Shown piece after piece: positions 32,722-39,949 of a DNA stretch of 64,000 nucleotides; position 1 is the stretch's first letter, and each line of letters begins with the position of its first letter. The stretch covers positions 24,672 to 88,671 of the forward strand of contig CAJJTG010000003.1 in NCBI GenBank assembly GCA_905194675.1, given 5' to 3'. The stretch is from an uncultured Collinsella sp. (lineage in GTDB: Bacteria; Actinomycetota; Coriobacteriia; Coriobacteriales; Coriobacteriaceae). The position numbers and the translations under genes are program-made. The notes under the pieces were generated by a model. That model had not been told where the DNA came from. It saw only the letters and a list, made by a program, of their open reading frames with translations, and searched no databases.

Positions 32722-32749
32722 CAGCCATAAGCCAACTCGGCCGTAAAAA

Positions 32750-34444
32750 CTACTTGCGATGAGCGCGATAGAACTCGATGAGCGCCTGGGTCGAAGCGTC
32801 CTGCTCGGCCTTGGCGGCGTCGTCGTGGAAGGCCGGGGTGATCTGCTTGGCAAGCTGCTTGCCCAGCTCGACGCCCCACTGGTCGTAGGAGTCGATGCCC
32901 CAGACCGTGCCCTCGACAAACGTGATGTGCTCGTACAGGGCGATGAGCTCGCCGAGTGCGAACGGGGTCAGCGTGTCGCCGAAGATCGAGGTCGTCGGAC
33001 GGTTGCCCTCAAAGCAGCGGGCCGGGACGATCTGCTCGGGCGTGCCCTCGGCACGAACCTCGTCGGCCGTCTTACCAAAGGCGAGCGCCTTGGTCTGGGC
33101 CAGGAAGTTGCCCAGGAACAGCTCGTGGACGTCCTGGCCGCTGTCGGTTGCGGGGTTGGCAGTGTTGGCGAAAGCGATAAAGTCGGCCGGGACCACCACG
33201 GTGCCCTGGTGCAGCAGCTGGTAGAAGGCGTGCTGACCGTTGGTACCGGGCTCGCCCCAGAAGATCTCACCGGTATCGGAGGTCACAGCGCTGCCGTCCC
33301 AGCGGACGTGCTTGCCGTTGGACTCCATGGTGAGCTGTTGCAGGTAGGCCGGGAAGCGGTGCAGATACTGGCAGTACGGCAGCACGGCGTGGCTCTTGGA
33401 ACCGAAGAAGTTGACGTACCAGACGTTGAGCAGGCCCATCAGCGCGACGGCGTTGTTCTCGAGCGGGGTGTTGCAGAAGTACTCGTCGATGGCGTGGAAG
33501 CCCTCAAGGAACTGCTGGAAGCGCTCGGGGCCGAGCACGACGATCAGCGACAGACCCACGGCGGAGTCGACGGAATAGCGGCCGCCGACCCAGTTCCAAA
33601 AACCGAAGGCGTTGGCGGGGTCGATACCGAAGGCCTCGACCTTTTCGAGCGCGGTGGAAACGGCAACGAAGTGCTTTGCCACGGCCTCGGCGTTCTGCTC
33701 ATCGGAGCCATCGATGGCGCCCTGAGCCTTGAGCTGCTCGAGCATCCAGGTCTTGACCTCGCGGGCGTTGGTGAGGGTCTCGAGCGTGGTGAAGGTCTTG
33801 GAGACGATGATCACGAGCGTGGTCTCGGGATCCAGACCCTTGAGCTTCTCGGCCTGGTCGTTGGGATCGATGTTGGAGATATAGCGGCAATCGATACCGG
33901 CGTCGGCATAGGGACGCAGGGCCTCGTAAGCCATGACCGGGCCCAGATCGGAGCCGCCGATGCCGATGGACACCAGGTGCTCGATCTTTTTGCCGGTAAC
34001 ACCCTTCCACTCACCGGAGCGCACGCGCTCGGCGAAGGCATACATGCGGTCGAGAACCTCGTGCACGTCGGCGACGACGTCCTGGCCGTCGACGATGAGC
34101 TGGCCCTTCTCGCTTGCCGGGCGGCGCAGCGCGGTGTGCAGGACGGCGCGGTCCTCGGTGGTGTTGATGTGCTCGCCGGAGAACATGGCGTCGCGGCGCT
34201 CCTCGAGCTTCACCTCGCGGGCAAGATCGCACAGCAGCTTGACGGTCTCATCAGTCACCAGGTTCTTGGACAGGTCGAAGTGCAGGTCACCGGCGTCAAA
34301 GCTCAGCTTGTTCACGCGCTCGGCATCGGCGGCGAACCAGGCCTTGAGGTCGATACCCTCGGCCTCGAGCTTCTCCTGATGGGCCTCGAGCGCCTTCCAA
34401 GCGGCAGTCGACGTAGCATCGATAGGTGCGGCAACAGTTGCCAT
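32750..34444 (-). CDS. pgi: Glucose-6-phosphate isomerase
   Basis: 564 residues from ATG 34444 (GAGGAGG upstream). The family signatures are SIGIGGSDLGPVMAYEAL, FWNWVGGRYSVDSAVGLS, GLLNVWYVNFFGSKSHAVLPY and the C-terminal YDQWGVELGKQLA. Catalytic residues in the ESNGKHV and NGQHAFYQLLHQG segments are retained. It is the long form as in E. coli and most Actinobacteria. It interconverts glucose-6-phosphate and fructose-6-phosphate in glycolysis and gluconeogenesis. Monocistronic. Confidence 0.96.
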   Translation of the reverse strand: MATVAAPIDATSTAAWKALEAHQEKLEAEGIDLKAWFAADAERVNKLSFDAGDLHFDLSKNLVTDETVKLLCDLAREVKLEERRDAMFSGEHINTTEDRAVLHTALRRPASEKGQLIVDGQDVVADVHEVLDRMYAFAERVRSGEWKGVTGKKIEHLVSIGIGGSDLGPVMAYEALRPYADAGIDCRYISNIDPNDQAEKLKGLDPETTLVIIVSKTFTTLETLTNAREVKTWMLEQLKAQGAIDGSDEQNAEAVAKHFVAVSTALEKVEAFGIDPANAFGFWNWVGGRYSVDSAVGLSLIVVLGPERFQQFLEGFHAIDEYFCNTPLENNAVALMGLLNVWYVNFFGSKSHAVLPYCQYLHRFPAYLQQLTMESNGKHVRWDGSAVTSDTGEIFWGEPGTNGQHAFYQLLHQGTVVVPADFIAFANTANPATDSGQDVHELFLGNFLAQTKALAFGKTADEVRAEGTPEQIVPARCFEGNRPTTSIFGDTLTPFALGELIALYEHITFVEGTVWGIDSYDQWGVELGKQLAKQITPAFHDDAAKAEQDASTQALIEFYRAHRK

Positions 34445-34569
34445 AGAGTCCTCCTCAGCATACGGGCGCACGCCTCCATGCGCCCGGACATTCAGATGCC
34501 ACTATTCTAGCGCAGGTCAAGACTATAATCAGCGAGCGTTGCCAATCGGCCCCCAAACGGCAACCGACC

Positions 34570-34645
34570 AAAAAGGGACAGGTTTAATTTGGCAGGTCAA
34601 ACGCTTTACCAATCAAAAATAACCTATCCCTTTATGCCAAATATT
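34570..34645. repeat. GGGACAGGTT-type hairpin element, copy C
   Basis: AAAGGGACAGGTTT (34572-34585) is inverted with TAACCTATCCCTTT (34620-34633). TTTGGCA and TGCCAAA motifs follow each arm. It is related in core to the elements at 11196, 12410 and 35300. Positions 34646-34450 upstream hold nothing else recognisable. Confidence 0.65.
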
Positions 34646-35168
34646 AGGCCGCAGCGCAGACGCTACCGAGCAACTCACGCAGAGGAGACCCGATGCCCTC
34701 CAGCAGTTCGGGCGCGATGATGGCAAAAACGGGAACCTCGCCGGCCCCCACGACGGCAGGCACCTTGCCCTCCGAGACGATACATCCATAAGGGACAAAA
34801 CCGTCTTCGCCGACATCGAGCGCCGCCATGCGACGGGCGAGCTCGCGCGCAAAGCCGGCAGTATCGGCATCGCCAATCGCCAAGACAAAGTCCACGCCTT
34901 CGTCGGTCGCCAGGGCCACGGCTTCGTCGATCAGCTCGTCTCCTCCGTCGCCTTCAACCGAGCCGCAGCGGAAAAGCACGCGCTCGAGCAGGGCGCGATC
35001 GAGCGAGCCCAGCGCCGCCGAAACGAGCTCATCACGCGTGTGCTTGTCGCCTCCCAGCACGACCAGTGCCTTGGTGCCGCCATAGTGGGCAACCAATCGC
35101 CCGCACCAGCGAGCCACATCCCCATCCGCAACCAAGCGCGTCGGCATACCAAACCCATAGTTGACCAT
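34644..35168 (-). CDS. Protein related to the N-terminal domain of iron-type alcohol dehydrogenases
   Basis: 174 residues from ATG 35168 (GTGGGG nearby; ATG 35219 would add 17 residues without a ribosome site). The start MVNYGFGMPTRLVADGDVAR, then HYGGTKALVVLGGDK and ATDEGVDFVLAIGDADTA, follow the nucleotide-binding half of the Fe-ADH/BdhA family. The GGGS motif is replaced by IGDAD, and the metal-binding C-terminal half is absent. It may be a domain reduced to a new role or a degraded gene. The open frame and ordinary codon use argue against recent decay. Confidence 0.5.
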   Translation of the reverse strand: MVNYGFGMPTRLVADGDVARWCGRLVAHYGGTKALVVLGGDKHTRDELVSAALGSLDRALLERVLFRCGSVEGDGGDELIDEAVALATDEGVDFVLAIGDADTAGFARELARRMAALDVGEDGFVPYGCIVSEGKVPAVVGAGEVPVFAIIAPELLEGIGSPLRELLGSVCAAA

Positions 35169-35299
35169 TATCCCCACAACCCTTCCGTGCTTTATGGTGG
35201 TATCAATCGTTAGCCTCATGCTACGAAGCGAGCTTTTCCGAGCTGTTTCGCGCTCTTTAGGGCTGCGTTAAAAACCCGATGCAACCGCACGACCATACC

Positions 35300-35320
35300 T
35301 GCCAAATAGGGACAGGTTTT
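35300..35320. repeat. GGGACAGGTT-type motif, copy D
   Basis: TGCCAAATAGGGACAGGTTT lies immediately upstream of, and overlaps, the -35 of the polymerase promoter. It has the same TGCCAAA plus GGGACAGGTTT arrangement as copy C. Confidence 0.5.
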
Positions 35321-35378
35321 GACGGTGTCCGGTCGAGCAGGTATTATCGAACAGGTATTCGATAAGAACATGTGTTTG
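35319..35378 (+). promoter_or_regulatory. SOS promoter of the Y-family polymerase operon with two LexA boxes
   Basis: A -35 TTGACG (35319-35324), 17-bp spacer and -10 TATTAT (35342-35347). Box 1 CGAAC-AGGT-ATTCG (35348-35361) differs from CGAAC-N4-GTTCG at one position. Box 2 AGAAC-ATGT-GTTTG (35365-35378) differs at two. Both lie between the -10 and the ribosome site (GGGAGG before ATG 35392), a typical repressor position. Confidence 0.75.
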
Positions 35379-35391
35379 ATGGGAGGCTCGG

Positions 35392-36897
35392 ATGGAGCAC
35401 GAGCAGCACACCTACATCTGCATCGACCTCAAGACGTTTTATGCCAGCGTCGAGTGCGTCGATCGTGGGCTCGATCCGCTCACCACCAACCTGGTCGTTG
35501 CCGACGAATCGCGCGGACGCACGACCATCTGTCTCGCTATCACGCAGACCATGAAGGACCTCGGGATACACAACCGCTGCCGTCTATTCGAGATTCCCGA
35601 CGGCATCGACTACATCAAAGCAGTGCCGCGCATGCAACACTACATGGAGGTGTCGGCGCAAATCTACGGCGTCTATCTGGAATACGTCAGCCCCCAGGAC
35701 GTGCACGTCTACTCCATCGATGAGTGCTTTATCGACGTGACGCCCTATCTGGACCTTTATCACACCGATGCCGAAGGGTTCGCCTGCATGTTGCGCGACG
35801 AGGTCTTGGGGCGCACCGGCATCACGGCGACGGTCGGTATCGGCCCCAACCTATTCCAGGCCAAGGTGGCGCTCGACATCACCGCCAAGCACGTAGCCAG
35901 CCGCATTGGCGTACTCGACGACGAGATCTTTCGCAAGGAGATCTGGCCCCATCGCCCCATCACCGACATCTGGGGCATCGGCCCCGGCGTGGCGGCCCGT
36001 CTCGAGAAATACGGCGTCTACGACCTGATGGGCGTCGCCGCACTCGACGAGAACCTGCTCTACGACGAACTCGGCGTCAACGCCGAATATCTCATCGACC
36101 ACGCCTTCGGGCGCGAGCCGACAACCATCGCCGATATCCAAGCCTATCGCCCGCAAGCGACCTCGACCACCACAGGACAGGTGCTCTCGAAGGGCTATGC
36201 CTACGAGCAGGCCTACACCGTCTTGCGCGAAATGGTCGACAACGCCGTGTTGGATCTAGTCGATAAGCACGTGGTCTGCGACAGCATCTCGCTCTTTGTG
36301 GGCTACGCGAGCGAGCGCGCCGACATACGCCGGCTCAACGCCAGCGGCACGGCGCAGTATATAGACGGCTGCGGACACTTGCGCTCGAGCACCTCGGGCA
36401 TCGAGCCCGCAGCGACCGACGGCCCCGAGCTCGCGCCCCGTGCTCCCAAGCCCGTCCAGCGCGATGACGAAAGGCGTCGCCTGATGCGCGAAGCGCAGGC
36501 AATCGATGGCATCTTTGTGGGAGAGCATGGCGGCAAACCGCGTGGTGGCTATGCCGCACTCTTTGCGCACTCCAACGCCTCGCGAAAGCTGCCCGAGCGC
36601 ACTAATTCGTTTAAGAAAATCATGGGGTATTTCGATGACCTTTGGGCACAAACGGTCGATCCCAAACGACCGGTCAAGCGCATCAACCTGGGATTTGGCA
36701 ATCTTGTGCCCGAGGAATTTGCCACCATCGATCTGTTCAGCGATATCGAGGCCGATGAGCGCGAGCGCGACCTGGCGCGCGCCGTCCTGGCCGTGAAAGG
36801 CAAGTACGGCAAGAACGCGCTCGTCAAGGGATTAAGCTTTACCGCCGGCGCCACCGCGCGCGAACGCAACGGCCAAGTTGGAGGACATCGTGCCTAA
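35392..36897 (+). CDS. Y-family DNA polymerase (UmuC/UvrX-like)
   Basis: 501 residues. Catalytic motifs are CIDLKTFYASVEC near the N-terminus (first Asp and steric YASVE) and YSIDECFIDVT (SIDE acidic pair). A helix-hairpin-helix follows (DIWGIGPGVAARLEKYGV), then a little-finger region. The C-terminal 120 residues are extended. The protein resembles the UvrX/YqjW group of low-GC Gram-positives, which work in error-prone translesion synthesis, rather than DinB. A YolD-like gene overlaps its end, the usual partner of this group. The LexA boxes upstream indicate SOS control. Confidence 0.9.
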   Translation: MEHEQHTYICIDLKTFYASVECVDRGLDPLTTNLVVADESRGRTTICLAITQTMKDLGIHNRCRLFEIPDGIDYIKAVPRMQHYMEVSAQIYGVYLEYVSPQDVHVYSIDECFIDVTPYLDLYHTDAEGFACMLRDEVLGRTGITATVGIGPNLFQAKVALDITAKHVASRIGVLDDEIFRKEIWPHRPITDIWGIGPGVAARLEKYGVYDLMGVAALDENLLYDELGVNAEYLIDHAFGREPTTIADIQAYRPQATSTTTGQVLSKGYAYEQAYTVLREMVDNAVLDLVDKHVVCDSISLFVGYASERADIRRLNASGTAQYIDGCGHLRSSTSGIEPAATDGPELAPRAPKPVQRDDERRRLMREAQAIDGIFVGEHGGKPRGGYAALFAHSNASRKLPERTNSFKKIMGYFDDLWAQTVDPKRPVKRINLGFGNLVPEEFATIDLFSDIEADERERDLARAVLAVKGKYGKNALVKGLSFTAGATARERNGQVGGHRA

Positions 36898-37315
36898 ACC
36901 CAAGCAGCAGCCCGTGCGCCCGCCGACCGCCTTCGAGCGCCTGGCGGACCCCGAGGGCAGACGCCGCGCCGCCGACCCCAACCTCACTGCCAACGGTGCC
37001 GTGCGCGCCAACCGCGCCGCACAGTTTATGCCCTTTGCCGCCCTCACGGGATACTACGAACTCGTGCGCAAGCAGGAAATCACCGTCGAGTCAAAACGTG
37101 AGCTCACGGAAGAAAAAGCCCTCGTACTTTCTAAAAAGCTCGAGGGTCTCAAACGTGGCGACTTGGTTCGTGTCACCTATTACGATACATACGGCTATCG
37201 CAGCCGCACCGGCATCCTCGACGAGGCGCTCCCCGCCTTCAAGCTCCTCAAGCTCCGAGACATCGCCATCGACTTCGACGACATCCAAGACATCGAACTG
37301 CGCGGACGAGCCTAG
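36890..37315 (+). CDS. YolD-like protein, partner of the Y-family polymerase
   Basis: 141 residues from GTG 36890 (GGAGG five bases upstream), overlapping the polymerase stop by 8 bp; TTG 36878 is less likely. The YolD signature RANRAAQFMPFAALTGYYELV is followed by a beta-rich region (KRGDLVRVTYYDTYGYRSRTGILDE). YolD-family proteins are encoded with UvrX/YqjW polymerases and are thought to stand in for UmuD-like accessory functions. The molecular role is not settled. Confidence 0.88.
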   Translation: MPKPKQQPVRPPTAFERLADPEGRRRAADPNLTANGAVRANRAAQFMPFAALTGYYELVRKQEITVESKRELTEEKALVLSKKLEGLKRGDLVRVTYYDTYGYRSRTGILDEALPAFKLLKLRDIAIDFDDIQDIELRGRA

Positions 37316-37341
37316 CCAAGGAAGCGCACCCAGAGCGACGC

Positions 37342-37725
37342 TTACAGCGTCATGACGTAGTAACCCGCATCTCTCACGGCAGTCTCAAGGACACCGCGAT
37401 TGATCGGCCGCTTGGAGCGCACACGCGCTGTGTGGTCCGCGTACGTTACCGTAGCCCACACACCATCCAGCGCATTGAGGGCATTGGCTACGTTCTGAGC
37501 GCAGCCTTCACAGCTCATGCCGCCGATGAGCAGCTCATCGCTATAGGGATAGTGTGACGCATCGGTATCCACCACAACAACCTTTTTGGCCTTCTTGCCG
37601 CTCGCACCATCGCTGCAACAACTCTTCCCGTGTGTCGAAGCGGCAATGCGACGCAGTCCAAAAAACATGCCGACGGCAATGACGGCCAGCACGATGAGAT
37701 TCGCAGGGTTGAGCAAGTCACTCAT
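37342..37725 (-). CDS. Membrane-anchored heavy-metal-associated (HMA) domain protein
   Basis: 127 residues from ATG 37725 (AAAGGGGAG upstream). The N-terminal transmembrane helix (about 8-25, LIVLAVIAVGMFFGL) is followed by a KSCCSD metal-like cysteine pair and a basic linker. The C-terminal HMA domain has the copper ligand motif GGMSCEGCAQNVANAL. It presumably handles Cu(I) at the inner face of the membrane. A CsoR-like operator lies 30 bp upstream. The domain order (membrane helix first, single HMA) is typical of small copper-handling proteins rather than full P-type ATPases. Confidence 0.82.
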   Translation of the reverse strand: MSDLLNPANLIVLAVIAVGMFFGLRRIAASTHGKSCCSDGASGKKAKKVVVVDTDASHYPYSDELLIGGMSCEGCAQNVANALNALDGVWATVTYADHTARVRSKRPINRGVLETAVRDAGYYVMTL

Positions 37726-37754
37726 GCGCTCCCCTTTCAAGTAGCACTATCTAG

Positions 37755-37771
37755 ATACCCCCATGGGGTGT
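37755..37771 (-). promoter_or_regulatory. CsoR-type copper operator
   Basis: ATACCCCCATGGGGTGT is a near-perfect dyad of the TACCCC-N-GGGGTA class bound by copper-sensing CsoR repressors. It lies 30-46 bp upstream of the HMA gene. No csoR gene is present in the window. Confidence 0.7.
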
Positions 37772-37833
37772 CCCCATCTTAACCCAAAATCATGTCTGTT
37801 CGGTCAATTAGTTTCCCTCTTCAAACTTTTTTG

Positions 37834-37876
37834 TTGACCATGGCTTACTTTCGTGTATAAGTTTTCCTAGGCTAAC
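37834..37876 (+). promoter_or_regulatory. Promoter and candidate DtxR/IdeR-type metal operator upstream of DUF3793
   Basis: A -35 TTGACC (37834-37839), 16-bp spacer and -10 TATAAG (37856-37861). Immediately after it, GTTTTCCTAGGCTAAC (37861-37876) is a 12-of-16 dyad centred on CCTAGG with the half-site AGGCTAAC seen in iron-dependent DtxR-family boxes. The regulator identity is inference. Confidence 0.5.
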
Positions 37877-37899
37877 AGTTTAGATCCGTAAGGAGCGCC

Positions 37900-38604
37900 G
37901 TGACTCGAACCATAGACATCCCAACGTTTCAGGCAGCAGTCGTGCGCAACTGCTCTCCCACGCTCGCGGGCATCAAGCCGGCATCGCTCTTTACCTATCC
38001 AGGCACCTACGCCCACGGGGACGGCTCGACCACAACCGAAACCATCGCAGAACGCCGCGCGCGCCTGCTCAACGTTATCGCCCAGTGCAATCGCGAGCTT
38101 GACCCGCTCGGCATCCACCTGAGTGTTTTGGTCTGGCGGCCCTGCGGAGCACTCGTGTACGTGTACCGAGCCAAAAGCCTCGCCACCTATTTCGCAGACC
38201 CTCGCGCCCAAACAGCGCTCGCCTCGGAAGGCTACGACACGAGAGACCTTTCGACATGCCTTGTGCATTTGGCATCACGCATCACGCTCGCGAGCAATAA
38301 CATCGCGGAATGCGCTTGTAGCCAGACTCGATGCGCACTACCCCAGCAAGCTAGCTGCAGCAACGACTGCACCTGCGAGTTTCCGCACGAAATAGGCTAC
38401 TTCCTTGGATATCCCTACGACGACGTGCACGAGTTTATCGTCCAGCGCGGCGAGAACTACAAGGTCTTTGGAGCTTGGAAGGTCTACACGAATGTCGAGC
38501 AAGCGCTTGCGATGTTTGACGCCTACCGTGCCTGCACTCAATACCTCACCTTTGTCTATCAGCAGGGCTGCAGCTTGGCGCAACTTGCCCAGGCAACCCG
38601 ATAG
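37900..38604 (+). CDS. DUF3793 family protein
   Basis: 234 residues from GTG 37900 with AAGGAG upstream. The family-typical features are a central LVYVYR strand and the C-terminal EIGYFLGYPYDDVHEFIVQRGENYKVFGAWKVY (the EIG-FLGYP-DV core). A cysteine-rich insert CACSQTRCALPQQASCSNDCTC (about 142-163) is striking and could bind metal. In gut anaerobes DUF3793 genes usually sit beside flavodoxins and ferrous-iron transport genes. Here a flavodoxin follows 45 bp later, so a role in iron or redox homeostasis is likely, though no activity is established. Confidence 0.8.
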   Translation: MTRTIDIPTFQAAVVRNCSPTLAGIKPASLFTYPGTYAHGDGSTTTETIAERRARLLNVIAQCNRELDPLGIHLSVLVWRPCGALVYVYRAKSLATYFADPRAQTALASEGYDTRDLSTCLVHLASRITLASNNIAECACSQTRCALPQQASCSNDCTCEFPHEIGYFLGYPYDDVHEFIVQRGENYKVFGAWKVYTNVEQALAMFDAYRACTQYLTFVYQQGCSLAQLAQATR

Positions 38605-38649
38605 AACATAGAAGCCGCGGCAACTGCCGCACAACTGAAAGGACTTAAC

Positions 38650-39069
38650 ATGAGCAAGATCGCCGTCGTCTACTGGAGCGGCACGGGCAACACCGAGGCC
38701 ATGGCAAACCTCGTCGCCGAAGGCGCCACGTCCGCGGGTGCCGAGACCGAGGTCATCCCCTGCGCCGACTTCTCTGCCGACAAGGCCGCCGAATATGATG
38801 CCTTCGCCTTCGGCTGTCCCGCCATGGGCTCCGAGGAACTCGAGTACGATGAGTTCCAGCCGATGTGGGACGAGGTCAAGGAGACTCTCGGCGACAAGAA
38901 GGTCGTCCTCTTTGGCTCCTATTCGTGGGCCGAAGGCGAGTGGATGGACAACTGGAAGGCCGACGCCGACGAGACCGGCGTCAACGTCGTGGACTCCACC
39001 ATCTGCTACGACGCGCCCGACGACGAGGGCGAGACCGCTTGCAAGGCCCTCGGAGCCGAGCTCGCGTAA
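38650..39069 (+). CDS. Flavodoxin
   Basis: 139 residues from ATG 38650 with GAAAGG upstream. The FMN phosphate-binding loop YWSGTGNTEAMAN occurs at residues about 8-20, followed by AFGCPAMGSEELEYDEF (60s loop) and FGSYSWAEGEWMDNW (90s loop). Very acidic, as expected of an electron carrier. It acts as a low-potential single-electron donor and often replaces ferredoxin under iron limitation, consistent with a candidate metal-responsive promoter upstream of the shared operon. Confidence 0.93.
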   Translation: MSKIAVVYWSGTGNTEAMANLVAEGATSAGAETEVIPCADFSADKAAEYDAFAFGCPAMGSEELEYDEFQPMWDEVKETLGDKKVVLFGSYSWAEGEWMDNWKADADETGVNVVDSTICYDAPDDEGETACKALGAELA

Positions 39070-39121
39070 CGAGCCCGGGGTCTCCAAGAGAGCCTGCATC
39101 AAAGCGCATCCCCATCCCTAC

Positions 39122-39161
39122 AAAAGAGCGGGGCTGGATTCAAGTCCAGCCCCGCTCTTTT
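39122..39161. terminator. Bidirectional terminator
   Basis: AAAAGAGCGGGGCTGGA (39122-39138) and its exact complement (39145-39161) enclose TTCAAG. U-tracts are present on both strands, ending both flavodoxin and the convergent ABC transporter transcripts. Confidence 0.92.
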
Positions 39162-39184
39162 GTAACGGCAGTTACATCAGCCGG

Positions 39185-39937
39185 CTACGAAATATTGCCC
39201 AAGAACGCCTTGGTGCGCTCGCTCTTGGGGTGGTCGAAGACCTCACTCGGCGTACCCTCTTCCACAATGACGCCGCCGTCCATAAAGACGACGCGGTCGG
39301 CGACATCGCGGGCAAAGCCCATCTCGTGCGTCACGACGATCATGGTCATGCCGTCGCGCGCCAAGTCGCGCATGACGCCCAGGACGTCGCGCACGAGCTC
39401 GGGGTCGAGCGCCGAGGTGGCCTCGTCAAAGAGCATGACGTGCGGGTTCATCGACAGGGCGCGAGCGATGGCAACGCGCTGCTGCTGGCCGCCCGAGAGC
39501 TGGCTCGGCATAAAGTCGATACGCTCGGCAAGACCGACCTTGGTCAGCTCCTCGACGGCAATCTTCTCGGCCTCTTCCTTGCTGCGCTTGAGTACCTTCT
39601 GCTGCGCGAGCATGACGTTCTTTTTGACTGAGAGGTGCGGGAACAAATTGAACTGCTGGAACACCATACCCAGATGCGTACGTACCTTGTTAAGGTCGAC
39701 ACCCTTGGCGCACACGTCCACGCCCTCAACGACAATCGAGCCACTCGTGGGATGCTCCAGACGGTTGATGCAGCGAAGCATCGTCGACTTGCCCGAGCCC
39801 GAGGGGCCCAAGACCACAACGACCTCACCCTTGTGCACATCCAGATCGATATCGCGCAGGACCACGTTGTCGCCAAAGGCCTTCTGGAGGTTCTTGATAC
39901 TGACGACGACCTCGTTCGAGTTATTGGTTTCGCTCAT
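39185..39937 (-). CDS. Polar amino acid ABC transporter, ATP-binding protein
   Basis: 250 residues. Walker A GPSGSGKST, Q-loop VFQQFNLFPH, signature LSGGQQQR, Walker B MLFDEATSALDPE and switch His in VVTHEMGFA. The length and DVCAKGVDLNKVRTHLGMVFQ region match GlnQ/HisP-type polar amino acid importers. It is the last gene of a binding protein-permease-ATPase unit and begins 12 bp after the permease stop. Confidence 0.93.
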   Translation of the reverse strand: MSETNNSNEVVVSIKNLQKAFGDNVVLRDIDLDVHKGEVVVVLGPSGSGKSTMLRCINRLEHPTSGSIVVEGVDVCAKGVDLNKVRTHLGMVFQQFNLFPHLSVKKNVMLAQQKVLKRSKEEAEKIAVEELTKVGLAERIDFMPSQLSGGQQQRVAIARALSMNPHVMLFDEATSALDPELVRDVLGVMRDLARDGMTMIVVTHEMGFARDVADRVVFMDGGVIVEEGTPSEVFDHPKSERTKAFLGNIS

Positions 39938-39949
39938 GATAGGACCTCC

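Noticed and set aside
32759..34510. 583-codon plus-strand frame opposite pgi
   Set aside because: Antisense of a complete, well-recognised Pgi; Gly/Val/Leu-rich noise.
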